A model generated the notes under the pieces. The model was not told the DNA's origin. It searched no databases and worked only from the letters and a program-made list of their open reading frames with translations. The position numbers and the translations under genes were made by a program. This document shows positions 19,589 through 31,678 of a DNA stretch of 64,000 nt, one piece after another. Source of the DNA: Laburnicola sp. R22_1 (taxonomy: Eukaryota > Ascomycota > Dothideomycetes > Pleosporales > Didymosphaeriaceae); the NCBI GenBank assembly GCA_014281115.1, contig JACONQ010000016.1, forward strand, positions 186,001-250,000, written 5' to 3'. Positions within the stretch are counted from its first letter, which is position 1. Every line of letters starts with the position of its first letter.

Positions 19589-22500
19589 TTTATATTCGCT
19601 TTTAAAGCGTGGTAACACGCTCTTTGTATCTAGATATTTTCCCCCACTACTAGCTAGCTTCTTCTCTCCAGCGCAAAGGCAAGCCACGCAGTCCATAACT
19701 ATATTAGTTTTATACATAGTAGAGGAATGTTGCGGTTTACATTCTATTTGTAAGGCCGCAGCTTTAGATTATAGAAGAGTATATTGTAGAATTAGAAGTA
19801 GTAGAAGAAATAGGGATAAAGACTTACATTCTATTTATAAGACTATAGCTTTAGATTATAGAGAAGCATATTATAGAGTTAGTTTTTATAACCACCTTTT
19901 ACGCTCTTTTTATTTACTAAGTAGGGGGCTCTGCTCTTTTTATTATATTATTTGAAATAAAAACCTTTGTCGTCCTACCCCTAGGTAGATTAATTTAACA
20001 CACTATAGAATTAGAAGTAGTAAAGGAGATAGGAGTAGAGAGTTGTAATTTGTTTATAGGGCGGCAGCTTTAGGAGGTAGAGAAGGATATCGTAGACAGT
20101 GTGTCTAATAGTTAGTTACTAAACGTTTTTTGGCCTTTTTTTAGTAAACACTACTATTATATGCCTACTAACTATACTGTTAACTAGGGGTGTTACACTA
20201 GTTACTATCGCCTAATAGTAACTGCCTTAATATTATTAGTTACTATACTATTAGGGGTAGTTACTATAGTAACCTAAGCATTAGAAGGCTTCTAGAGCAC
20301 CTTAAGTTAGCTTATAAAGTTCTAGAGTTCGCTAAGTTTACTATAAATTACTCTATTTTATACCTAATTTTGCTATAATTGCAAGGCTTTAATTATTAAA
20401 GAAGAGAGATAGTTTCTTAGGGCAGTAATTGTTTATTTAGCAAGGTTAAAATACCTCTTATACTTATAGAAGGTGGCTAGTATTATAAGAAAGTTAATAG
20501 CAACTTTATATAGTGTAAAATAATATATATACCTAATATTAAGCTACTAATTTAGTAGCTGCTTCTTAATTATATTACTCTTTTTAGTAACCTATAAATT
20601 ATTCTTAATATTATTAATATAAGTTTTAACTTTAGTAAAGCCTTTAAAGCGCTTATAGGAGCGTTTATTAGTAAAAAGGTTAAGGTTAATAGCTATTAGA
20701 TTTTTATTAGAGTTCTTATACTTAACGTTACCACTAGAAACCTTATATCTGCTAGGGGACTCTAAAACCTCTTTCTTTTCTATTGCCTCCTTATTATTAA
20801 CGTACTATTAGTATACAGCCTTAAGTAATTTTTCTACCTACTTATATTAAGATTGCTAGGATAACTAGTAGTTTTTAAAGAATAATATGCAAAGGGTAGA
20901 GTATAAAGTAGTAGCAACGCAGGCCTATAAAATAGTAAGCGTTATTACTAACTTTTTAAAGTACATTATTAACTTCTATATAGTAAATTTAACAGCGTTT
21001 TTAATATAGAAGTTTCCTAGTATAATATATAGGTTATGCTACTAGATATAGAGCTTTTGCTATATTCTCTATAAGTAAGGCAGCGTCTGCTAAAGGCTGC
21101 TATACCTAGACTTGCTAGTCTTGCCCTTTAACTTAATTATTATATTGCTAAAAACTTTAAGGTACTTAATAAGCTATATAACCTTATCCTAATTATTCTT
21201 ACTTAGCGTGTTAGTAAAAGGGTTATAATTATTATAGGCGTTAGTAGTATTATTAGAGTCTTTAAGGTAACGTATAAAGTAATATATTACGTTTATTAAC
21301 TTATAGTAGTGCTTAAGCATAGCGTATATAGAGTTTTATCTAATACTACTATTTTAGATTAGATAGGCGCTACTATATTACTAAAGTAGGTCCTTATTAG
21401 TAAGCTCTCTTTATATGCCCTTAAAAGCTCGCAGCATTTATAAGATACTAAGATTGTATTTATAAAGTTATAGCACTTATTAATAATCCTATACTTTCTA
21501 TATAGCTAGAATTGCTCCTGCAAAGCTACGCGCGCAATCTTCGCCTTAAAGCTACTAACCTTTCTATATAGGAAGGCTTTAATAATAAGGTTAATTATAT
21601 AGCTAGCGTAGCAAAGGTAGTTATTTATTATAAGGTTAATATTAGGGTCTTCGTATAAACTAGCAATAAGCTCTCTATTATTGCTAGTAGTATTATTAGC
21701 TATAAGGTAGTAGATTTTTAACACGCAGTTATAGTTAGTAATAGTAGCGTGAGTTTCTTAAGCAATTATAGCTCTAGAGTAGTCTTCTAAAAGATTTTTA
21801 AAGATAATAAGGATATTAGTAGGCTTATTATTATAATCTAAAATTTTATAAGTTAAAATTACTATAATTTATAGTAATTTACGCTAAGTACGCGCTAGTA
21901 GCTTAGCTATACCTAAAAAGTGCGCAATAACTTTTAGGAAGAAGTAATAGTTAGGAGAAGTCTATATATCTAGACTTAGCGTAATTTTACTATATAATAT
22001 TTTTAGTACTATTTAAATCTTCTCCTTCTACTACACTATACTCTATATAATATAGGTAGAGAGTATTATAGAAGAGAATAGTAATGCAGCTAAAAGATCC
22101 TATTATTACTATAAGATAAGGCCCTAAAGATTTGCTAATAATACTAGCTAAAAGCTAATATTATTAATAACTATAAAGTTAACTAACGTCTTTAATAACT
22201 CTAGCGCTCTCTATAGGGCGTATAACGCGCTTAGTGCCTTTATAGCAACCTTCTATAGATTACTGCCCTTTAAGCTACCTATTAGTATTAACTAGCTATT
22301 ATTAAAGTGTATCTAGTAGGCAGATACTAGGTAGCTAAGTATATAGGCAGTTATTAAGATTCTTTTTAGTGCTAACTTATTTTTAGATAGATAGCAAACT
22401 TTACACAAGTATAGCTTTATATGCTAACTACTAACTATATAGATAAAATCTACACTATATTTCTATATAGGTAATATTTTTACCTTTAATAATAAGCTTT

Positions 22501-22876
22501 TTAATAAGGAGACGCAATAACCTATAAAGTTAGAATCTAGACGCCTCTTATTTAACTATAGCTTGTTCTATTATATAGGAAATTTTAGGCCGCTATTAGA
22601 GTTACCTATAAAGGAATATATATATAAGCTTATATTAGGAAGCTTCTACGCAGATAATAGTAGCAATAACGCCCTAGATAATAGGATAAAGAAGGGGTCT
22701 AGCAATACCCTTCCTTTACCTTTATTAGTCTATTAAAGAGAGAACTATAGCTAGGTGCTAGGACCTACGTAGGCAGTAGACGGGCGTTAAGTACCCTAAA
22801 TAACACTAATTTAGCTTTATCTAGGCATAATAATAGGTAGACAAATAAACGTTATAATAGAAATAAACAAAGACTA
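19589..22876. repeat. RIP-degraded TA-rich block with tandem repeats
   Basis: Very TA-rich DNA without an intact gene. Near 19730-20100 there are three diverged tandem copies of an ~80-300 bp unit containing CAGCTTTAGATTATAGA and AATTAGAAGTAGTAG. The rest includes hAT transposase remnants on the minus strand (see 21506-21724). Confidence 0.65.
21506..21724 (-). pseudogene. hAT transposase remnant
   Basis: A surviving 72-codon minus-strand frame reads YYLIANNTTSNNRELIASL, then a CASYIINLIIKAFLY block. This matches the conserved hAT region (DNATSNN ... RCxGHxINLxxKAFL), with RIP-type substitutions, for example the CAGH-type motif now CASY. Frames outside this piece are broken. The ends of the element cannot be defined. 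Confidence 0.7.
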
Positions 22877-24921
22877 ACGTATCCTATTAGTGAGCGGGTT
22901 AGATTAGCGAGCGGGTTAGTTTTTGCTAAGACCATAACACCTTATAATAACTTATTATATCTTAACAACGCAACGCGTTATTATCTAATAAAGAAGGCAG
23001 AATTAAGCTTGCTCTTTAGGCCTATTAGAATAAATAATTTTTAAGCCTATAATGCGCTGCTAACGTGTATAACGTCCTAAAAACTATAGTAACCTACTAA
23101 TATAATAAAATTACTGCCTAAGCAGATAACTACGCTAATATAGCAAAGCTTACTATAACTAAAGAGAAGACGCTTATCTAATATATACTTAACTTAAACT
23201 TGCAAGGATTTACACTCTAGCTAGATAAGGTAAAGAATATAGCTAATAAACTACTAGCTACGTAGTATAGAGACCCTATAGGTAAATGCTAGACTTAACG
23301 CTTTATAAAGCGTGTACCTAGGTTTAAAATAGCCTTTAATTAAGCGAAGGACTAATAGAGAATATAATAGGAGAATCTAGAGGTAATAAACGCGTAGTTT
23401 TAGTTTATAAAGAAGATAAAAGCTAAGTATAGAGTGTAGAATTAAGATGTCTATAACTTTAATAAGACTAGTTTTTAGATAGGAGTTATTAGCTTAATAA
23501 AGGTTATAATAGGCTTAGAGAAATATTCTTAACCTAATCTTATCTAGCTAGACGACTATAAGTAGATTATAGTAATCTAGAGCATTTACGCTGCTAGGTA
23601 TACTATTCTACTTTTTATTATTTATAAAAGACAAGTTTATTAAAGATTTTTATAGTGTGGAGATTCTAACTAAGGTCGAGTCCGCACTATACACAGAGAG
23701 GAGTAAAACAGGAGGTACTAAAACCTAGTACCTAGCACACAGTGGTAGTAATAAAATATACACAAAATAATAATAATTTCGTCGTTGACTTTCTGCACGG
23801 CAGCATTAGCAACGGCAGTCAAAAAAGGCAAGTTTATCTCTTAGCGTAGTATAAGAAGACTAGTATCCCTTATAATTAGAAGCTTTTAGTCTCTAAGACT
23901 AGCTAAACTAATAATAAGCTTAAAGTTGTGTAGTTAAAGCACTTTAATGCGTATATAAGGCTGCGTATAGTAGAGTTATAGAGATTACTTATTCTAAACA
24001 GCTATAAGAGCTACTAATTTTAAGATTTTAAGAATTACTACCTAGAATAAAAGATTCTAACCCTCTATATACTAGCGTACTTAGCTTATATTCTATAGCC
24101 GCTTAATATAGTCTATTTTATACTACTAAAGCTAAAGTACTTATAGTGCGTATAAGACTTAGCGCGCTAATACGTCTTTTATATTAATAAAAAGACTTTC
24201 TACTAGCCTTTTATAATGCGTTTTTAATATATTTATACTAGAGAATTATAAAAAAGCCTTTAAGGCCTCTAGGCTTATTTCTTTAGACGCGTTAATAGTA
24301 GTAGATTGCCTTAATATATAACTTTACACCCTACTAGAACTATCTATACTAAATAAGTCCTAGTAATTAAAAACACTAAAAAACGCTATTAAACTCTTAT
24401 TATAGGCTAAGCTAGTAATAGAATTTATTAAGAAATTACTAACTACTATTACTATAAGACTTGTATAGCTTATAAAGGGCGCTAAAAGTCTAGCTTACTA
24501 AGGTGTACTTATAATAAGCTAACTCGCTAAGCTTTAGAAGTAGATAGAGCTACATATTAAGTAAAAATTATATAAAAGGAAGCGTCTCTAGTATAGTAGA
24601 GTACTTAACTTTGGCTAGAGAGTAGATTTAGTAGCTAGGAGTCCCTCTATTAGGGCAAAATTGTCTAAAAGGGTACAGGGTAGAGGTAATGCTAAGGGAG
24701 GCCCCTTAACACAACACCGCTGCGGCAACTATAGGGGGACTAGGCATAATATAAGAACCTGCTAGAAGGCTAAAAAGTTATCTTCTAGCTTAGATATTAC
24801 CCTTAGTGGGCTATTTTTAGATAGTGTTAATAGTAATTTAAATTAAAGTTTGCAGTACTATAGTGTTGCTAAGAAAAACTAACCCGCTCGCTAATCTAAC
24901 TCGCTCGCTAATAGGATACGT
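22877..24921 (+). mobile_element. RIP-degraded pogo/Tc5-like DNA transposon
   Basis: A 2,045 bp element bounded by ~49 bp terminal inverted repeats. Both ends begin ACGTATCCTATTAG and share the block GAGCGGGTTAG, and each is flanked by TA (22875-22876 and 24922-24923), the pogo/Tc1 target duplication. Plus-strand translation through stops retains pieces of HTH_Tc5 (region near 23160-23260) and DDE transposase (PFLIYK-like near 23620, LLILNSYKSY near 23990, LQPLN near 24100). Most stops are RIP-type. A ~197 bp insertion interrupts it at 23641-23837. Confidence 0.8.
23641..23837. mobile_element. Small insertion inside the RIP-degraded pogo element
   Basis: The nine bases CAAGTTTAT occur at 23632-23640 and again at 23829-23837, bracketing about 190 bp that interrupt the transposase between the FLIYK and downstream DDE regions. 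The inserted DNA is visibly less TA-biased than its host (for example TTCGTCGTTGACTTTCTGC) and contains a short palindrome (TATAGTGTGGA / TCCGCACTATA). A 9-bp duplication would fit a Mutator-type MITE; the family is unresolved. Confidence 0.55.
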
Positions 24922-25190
24922 TACTAAATAAGTTATAAAGGCTACTATACGTATAGTATAGGAGTACTAAAAATTTAGTAAAGGCAAGGACCTTTCTAGC
25001 TAGCGTTGTTACATATTATTATATAGCATTTTACTTTACTAAATTAGGTGTTAACTTAGGCGCTAATACTAAAAACAATCTCCAATTATCTAATTAGGCA
25101 AGTTTAATAGTCTTACTGCGGTTACTAGCATATTACTGTACAGTTAGTTACTACCCTAACATGCCTAACTACTATACTGTCCACCAATAG

Positions 25191-26349
25191 TCAATAAACA
25201 GTCAGTGACCGGCAGTAAGACTGACTATTGGACACACTGGTCGTAGAAGTGAAAGCAGTAGTGGAGATGGGGGTGGAGGTTATTGAGGAAGGATTTTTGC
25301 TGGTCGTGGAGTGGTCCGCGCTCTCGGTCGTAGATGGTTTAACACTGGCTGTGGGGTCAATCTTGGTCGACGGACTAGTAGGCACCGATGTTGAAGGAGC
25401 TGAAGTCGAACTGGTAGGAGCTGGAGCCCTGGAAACTGGATCGGCATCTTTGGTCTTGGTCTTGGTCTTGGTCTTGGGGTTATCTGGTGTGTTTGACTTC
25501 GGTCGGTCAGGAACGGGATCCATCTTCTTGCACTCCGACTTATTCTTCTTCTTGCATCCAACACTCGTGCCCCAAGAGTCGGGCGCCATTGTAAGCGTAT
25601 CTGCGGGTCACACGTCAGCAAAATCCTCGAAAAGAACCCTATACCAAGCGAGCGATCAAAAAACTTCCGCACCGTGTTACCACCAGGAGTAACGCACGCG
25701 GGCCAGTTTGCCCAGCCGATTCCAACGCAGCGTCCAGACTCAAACTCACCAAACAGACTATTGGGCCAATTCCCCTCAATCCCACAAGCGTCCCCAACCC
25801 AACTCCCCATCGAATCCGCCACATCAAGCGCATTCTCCGCAAAGCTCTTCGCCGCCTCGACCGCCCTCCTCGCCGCCATAACCTGCGCCCCCGCCAGGCA
25901 AAAAATCAATCCCCACCTCCACCACCGTCGTCATAACCGTCACAAACACGCCACAAATAATCTCATCCAGCTGGCTCAGCGCCTCCGCCACAACCTCGAA
26001 TATCGCCATCGAGATGGCTTCCACGGCCTCGTTCTCGCACCGGCAGGGGCACGGGACGAACACGTCGCCGTCGTCCTCTTGCTTGATGATGCTGGGGTCG
26101 ATGCCGAGGGGGAGGTCGAAGGCGCGGTAGGATGAGTGTGTCGCATTCCGAGTAGCCGTGGCCGTTGTTGTTGGCGCAGTATTTGATGCATGTGTTTGAT
26201 AGGGGGGCGTTTTTGCCGAATTTCTCGTAGTAGTAGGCGCATGTGCCGCTTTGTTCCCAGGACGTGGCGATTTGAGAGTCGCTGTCTTCGGCGAGGGTGG
26301 AGGGGAGGAGGGCGCTGCTGAGGAGTAGGAAGGGAGATGTGGATTTCAT
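25191..26349 (-). pseudogene. Decayed secreted Ser/Thr-rich protein gene
   Basis: Reading from 26349: a signal peptide (PFLLLSSALLPSTLA), then a cysteine-containing domain (CIKYCANNNGHGYSECDT). The frame then breaks near 26134-26142, where an (AC)n run seems two bases short. The next frame (VFVPCPCRCENEAVEAISMA ... VGIDFLPGG) breaks again at a five-base C run (25888-25892), where one base too many shifts into the AAKSFAENALDVADSMGSWVG frame. A 149 nt intron (25749-25601) leads to a last exon with GTSVGCKKKNKSECKK, a (TK)n tract and a long Ser/Thr/Pro tail. Both breaks occur in runs prone to sequencing error, so an intact gene is possible. Function unknown; probably secreted or cell-wall associated. 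Confidence 0.6.
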
Positions 26350-27358
26350 GGTGAAAATGCGAGCTATGTATATGGCGCAAAAAGAAGTTAAACAGATTGA
26401 ATACTGGGTGTTACCCAGAGGACAAGAATTGAAGGGGAAAGAACGGAGTGTTTCAAGACCCTATGGAGCACTTCCAAAACGAATGTAAAAAGACGTGTGC
26501 GAAATGAAGCAAAAGGCCACCGGGCGTGAGGGTCAGATGCATAACCTACAAGAAGCCATGCGCATTTTATTCCCGTTCCATTTTTCATGGTAATCGCCCC
26601 CAAGCTGCTACGGCGTCTGTCAAACATCTCTCCACCGAAGCTTATCTTGAAGTCCGTCTAACTCAGGCATGGTATTTCCCCAAATGAGATGGCGACGTGT
26701 AAGAACCAGTGAAGGGTTGACGGATTGTCATTGTCCTACTGCTTATTTAAGACCAAACGATAATCCTGCGACATTCCTTGAGAAGAAAACGTAGTGACGC
26801 GCAACGACTGTGAACGGACAACAAAATCGTAAGACGCGATGCTTTATTGCCCGTGGTGGACTAGAAGATAAACCTGACCAGGATGATTGGGGCTGAGAAT
26901 CTTACCTCGAGTCTGCACTGAAGGTTGGCGATTCTTACACGGCAGCAATCGCAGCTTCCATTCATTTTCCGTCAGCAGTAGATCAACGCTTTCCCAAGTC
27001 GGAATATCACTCAGACTTTCACATGACACAGACCCCTTCTGGGGATCGTTAGCCCAAGTACTTCGTTTAAGCTGACGATTGTCCGAGAACGAAATCCGGC
27101 CCCGCATTCGGAGCCATAGCTGCGCCTAGTTGTTGACAAGAGTTTGTTTTCGACGTTCGCGTATTTGATAGTACGGCAGTCTAATGTACAACTTGTGCCT
27201 GCATCGACTGCGACCCATCGGCTCTATATCGCGCCATGCTAACAAAAGAAATCCTGGGCACACGGTGATCGTTTGTTTGGGCTCCTTCTCGTTCTTCTCG
27301 CCGAAACTTCTGGTGCAAGTTGTAGGGTTTCCCAGAAAACGAGCTGGCATGGTTGGAG
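26350..27358. other. Intergenic region
   Basis: About 1 kb of GC-balanced DNA; the short ORFs present on both strands show no recognisable domain or codon pattern. Confidence 0.4.
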
Positions 27359-28551
27359 TCACTCGCCATCAACGCTATTGCTAGGTAACAAGACTTTTGC
27401 CCGTCTGGGTCCACTCCAATCGCAAACCGGTGTTTCCGCTAGAATGAGGCTCCGAATGAGCTGCGCTAGTTTCCGTCTCATAGGCACCGTGAAGCTATCG
27501 GAACCGTAAGGTTCACTATGCTCACTGTTGATGATCAAGACAGTTGTATGCCCAGGGTGTAGTTTGAGTTTCTGAAATTGGCAGATGATATCTGGAAGGC
27601 ACTCACACTCCTCTGGAGGACGTTCCAGATTCGTAACCAGGCAACGTTGATGAGCTCTGGCCGAATAGAACCGAAGGATCAAGTGTAAACCGCGGAGAGA
27701 GGTGAACTTGCTCAGTGCAACGGACTTGAGCGCTTTAATCCAGGCTCTGTCAAACTCCCAGCGTCTATACGAAGGATTCCGACTATGGCCTGGCGAAATG
27801 ATGCAGAGCTGTTTTATCAGGTCCAAGCGGGCTCCCGAGAAATGCACGAAATATTGAAAGTCGCCTGACCTGACGAAGGCAAATGTCACAGTCTTCCAGG
27901 CGCATACCGAGGCCTCACTCCATAACTGCTTACACACAGGCGGAACGAGGTAGTAATATGGCCTTGGGAGGTCGACAGAGTCGCAATCATGGTATCCATG
28001 CACGCCACCGGTAGAGAGCAACATGTCCGTGTGCCAATGATCGAGCTCTGGATCCCGCAAGCTCAGTTCGTAGATATGATGATCCGAGTATATTTCCTGA
28101 CAAGGATCGTATGACACGCCCCATCTGCTGGCCCGACATGTGTGCATTGGCCCGACCCAATTGAGCGATCCACGAAGAGCGCGCGGATGGACCGTTCCTG
28201 AAGGTAGAAGGTTAGTATGAATGCGATTAAAAAATGATACCTGCATATTCACATACGGTGACCAAAAGCTAGCTCCCAGATTTGATTCCTGATCTCAGCC
28301 GGCAACCTCAATAGCGGTGATCGAGAGTTGCGGGATGTGCTTTGACCGTTAGTCTTGAACCAGAGAAAGGGGAGTATTCCGTACATTGGGTTATGGTCAG
28401 TAACAGGCTCACTGCTCTCCCCGACATAAACTGGGGTGCTGGTTTCGTTGTGCCGAACAACATCGCTGACTTCTTCAATCCTCGCAGCTGCGCCATTGCG
28501 GCTCTTCGCTGCCTTTCGAAGCGCTCTCCGTCCAAGCTTGTTTGAAGGCAT
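27359..28551 (-). CDS. 2EXR-domain (F-box-like) hypothetical protein
   Basis: Two exons (28551-28257, 28197-27359) give 377 residues. The start of the 2EXR domain, LLRLPAEIRNQIWELAFG, lies near residues 80-97, and the 59 nt intron with a TACTAAC branch site joins it to RTVHPRAL. The rest, rich in Trp, His and Cys, is typical of Pleosporalean 2EXR/DUF7730 proteins, whose roles are mostly unknown; an F-box-like adaptor function is often assumed. It is divergent from the Nudix gene with 418 bp between starts. Confidence 0.8.
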
Positions 28552-28969
28552 CGGTTAGCAGCTCAGGTATCGTCGACTTGGTAGTCTGGTGTGTCAAGGA
28601 AATTGCGGCGTGGGTCTGGAGGGATGGAAGGAGCGGAGGATGAGTCAAGGCGCTAACCCAAAAGATGGCACTGTTATCGATAAGCTACGAAATCGTCACG
28701 TGTCCGCCATTTTCCCGTCCCGAACATTGAAAGTTCATCTCTACTTTTGAGAGACCTGCGCACGAGTGTGAAAGCGCAGTCCTTGTTAGTGCTCACACTG
28801 TTTCAATTACATCCCCCCTGACCAGTCAATATGCTGAGACTCCTCGAGATTCTCGGCATAGGTATTAACACACTGCAACTCTAGCTGACTTCGGCCCGCT
28901 CTGCCTCGCTGCATCCCACCCGTCGCTTTGTCGCGCCCGAGGCCGCTTCAACTTCAGTAACTTTTAGAT

Positions 28970-29987
28970 ATGACGAAACAGCCATCTTATCTGGATCTTC
29001 TGAAGGCCGTCGATAGGTGAGTTCGCACTCTTGTTGTTGGGGAGCCCTGCTGACTCGGGCAGTTTCCCACACCACATCGACATCTCCAAAACACTCTACT
29101 GTGAAGACGAAAGTTCTTCATTCTATCAGCTTCTACTTCCCAATGATGCCAGACCACATGGTTACATGCACCCATCAGTGGTGCGGAAGATGCCCTGGAC
29201 GCCCGATTTTCAAGTGACCCACAGCATTCCCAAGACGGTACAGCTGCTCGACGGTTCGAACGGCAAAGACACCGCCGCAGCGTGCAGTCGTGCTTTTGCG
29301 GAGGTAATAGCAAAAGCCGTCGAAGCCAAGGCCTTCTCGTTCTTGACGTCGACGCAATGGGAGGACTACAAGATCTTAGGTGCCAGGTACCCGACGGTTC
29401 GGCTGCTGCGCAGTGCCGCGCGGCTGTTTGGAATCTGCTCTCGCGGTGCGCACATGACTGCATACGTGCGTACCGCCGACGGAATCAAGATCTGGGTCGC
29501 ACGGAGAAGTGCACATCTCTTTACCTATCCGGGTATGCTGGATACGACTGTCGCGGGCGGAGTCCGAGCCGAAGAGTCGCCTTTCGAATGCATAGTCCAC
29601 GAGTCGGCCGAGGAAGCGTCCATACCCGCTGATTTCGTTCGGTCAAACGCCAAAGCTTGCGGTGCGATCACGTATGTTGCGCAAGGAAGCACGGGCGATT
29701 CTAGTCTGATAAATCCCGTTTGTCTGTACATCTATGATATCGAATTGCCCCACGATATCGTACCACAACCTCAAGACGACGAAGTAGAAGCTTTTTATCT
29801 GTGGGACCTGGAGCGAGTCAACAAGGCATTGACGAACCGCGAATTCAAGACTAATTGTGCGGCTGTCATGATCGATTTCTTTGTGCGGCACGGAATCACT
29901 ACCGACGAGAATGAAGCGGATTATCTGGAGATCACAAGTCGCCTTCATCGTATATTACCAGTTCCGACCTCTCCCACGTCTGCCTGA
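28970..29987 (+). CDS. DUF4743/Nudix hydrolase (thiamine pyrophosphokinase-related)
   Basis: Two exons (28970-29016, 29063-29987; 46 nt intron) give 323 residues. The N-terminal DUF4743 part contains LLLPNDARPHGYMHPSVVRK and MPWTPDF. The Nudix domain follows, with the box GGVRAEESPFECIVHESAEE near residues 190-209: Gx5E and the EExx metal ligands are intact, although the usual Arg before Glu is His. Family members hydrolyse nucleoside-diphosphate-linked compounds, including oxidised thiamine diphosphates in yeast. It is cytosolic by sequence and looks intact. Confidence 0.9.
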
Positions 29988-30220
29988 GAGGAGAGTGCTC
30001 CAAAATCGAAAATGGGGTATGGTCTGAAAACGAATGTGCTCCCAAGTAACCCGCTCTGGCCATATCTCCATGTGTGCTAACGTCGAAGACACGCACTATA
30101 CCTGGGAATGCACATGACTAGGTTTCGGTATGCATATGTAGCAAGCGATTCATATCTTTTATATATTATTTCCTTTAATCTCTCCTCTTTCTATACACTG
30201 CGCACATGACGAACTATCTT

Positions 30221-31054
30221 TCAAATCGAGTACTTCAAAAACCTCTCCACCTCTCCAGTCCACGTCCTCACAGGGTCGCTCAACACCAATCCAAGTCCGT
30301 GGCCCCCATCAGGCAGAATCAGCGTCTGGAACGGCCTCTTGAAACTCGCCATTGCGTTCGCGAACAGAAGCGTGTTCTGAATGGGAACAGCTCCATCATT
30401 AGCGGTATGGAATAAGAAGACGGGCGGTGTCGAGTTGGACACGCGATTCTCTGCAGACATCTCCCGTTCGAGCTCCGGAGAAGGATTGCTCCCAATAAGG
30501 TTGGTACGCGATCCCTTGTGCGTGTACTTTGGATCCATGGTGATGACCGGGTAGGCGAGGATAGCAAAGTCCAACTCGGCGGAGGAATTCGTAACCGTCG
30601 TTGCGGCTAGATGTCCACCCGCACTGAAACCCCAGATACCTAGCTTGGTAACATTGTGCAACGCGCGGATCTGCTGGACTGCTTGTAAGGCCTGGTCTTG
30701 GGGTACTGGGTAGAGGGGTGCCGTGTCGGTCGTCGTCGTCGTTGAGTATTCTAAGATCCAGGCATCGTAACCCCGCTCATTTAGCCATGCGGCGGGCTGA
30801 GCGCCTTCTTTGTCGACGGAAAGATGTTGATAACCGCCTCCTGGGAGGACTAGGACGCCGACACCATTTGAGTTGGACGCAGGATGGTAAGACAACGTCG
30901 AGCTGCTCAGTCTGAAGTATGGGTCAGCGGGCGTCTCGATAGCAGATCAAGAGGTCGCTACGTACGACTGGCGTTTCGACACTGGCTGGCCGCCCATTGA
31001 CGATATACAAGCCGCAGCGGATACCAGGCTAAAGAATGCTCCAAAAGTCTTCAT
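30221..31054 (-). CDS. Secreted alpha/beta-hydrolase (acetyl-xylan-esterase-like)
   Basis: Two exons (31054-30966, 30911-30221) give 259 residues with a signal peptide (TFGAFFSLVSAAACIS). The oxyanion glycines are in VLPGGGYQHLS, the nucleophile elbow is GFSAGG, the acid Asp is in HTANDGAVP, and the catalytic His is in GGHGLG. This pattern matches small BD-FAE-like carbohydrate esterases that deacetylate xylan or pectin outside the cell; the true substrate is not readable. A monobasic KR just after the signal peptide (VSKRQS) could be a propeptide cleavage site. Confidence 0.85.
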
Positions 31055-31678
31055 ATTTCTTGTACAGACCAAGCTTCGCTACCACACGCTGCCCTCTCGG
31101 CGCTGGCCATTCTTATTCTTATACTCATGTCATGCCTCCCCGGACAAATGGCATACACTATCAACAAGTGCATGTTAGCGCTCGCATTAATTGGAGGAAA
31201 TATAGTCCAGCGGCAGCTTCCTGGTGGGGGCTCGGGGTATTTGCCCCAGAGACGCGCGGGCTCTCTCCGCACAACTATTTTAGCCTGGGTGGAGGCAACG
31301 GAGTTAGGCACTTGTGAGTTTGCAAGGATGCCGTCTGAGAGAAACCACAAAAGTCAACACCTTCACCGCGGGAAGCCATGATCACCGACAACCGTATTAA
31401 TGCTTTCCAAGGTTCCAAGTGCATGAGGTGAGAGGGAAGCATCACACGATGCGTGCAACGTGGCCACGCAGAGGCCACCAGCCACACACGCGCCACACCT
31501 GTGACACAAATTTTCGCCACGCCAAAGCATCAGGCTATCAGACGGTCCAATTCACCCGTCTCTTGCAAAAGGACACAACCTCAACATGGACCGGTAACGA
31601 CAGCTTCTAGAACCGTGCGCGTCGCTTTAGGCAGATTACACAGATCCTAGGGCACGGCTAGCACTGCTATCAATCGAG

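Noticed and set aside
25228..25692. 154-codon plus-strand ORF rich in Val/Gly/Leu
   Set aside because: Antisense of the Ser/Thr/Pro-rich tail of the minus-strand gene; composition follows from that.
28198..28256. A 16 nt intron (GTATGTG...TGCAG) joining the two 2EXR frames
   Set aside because: Too short for splicing. A 59 nt intron with a TACTAAC branch site and the same donor restores the frame and the domain.
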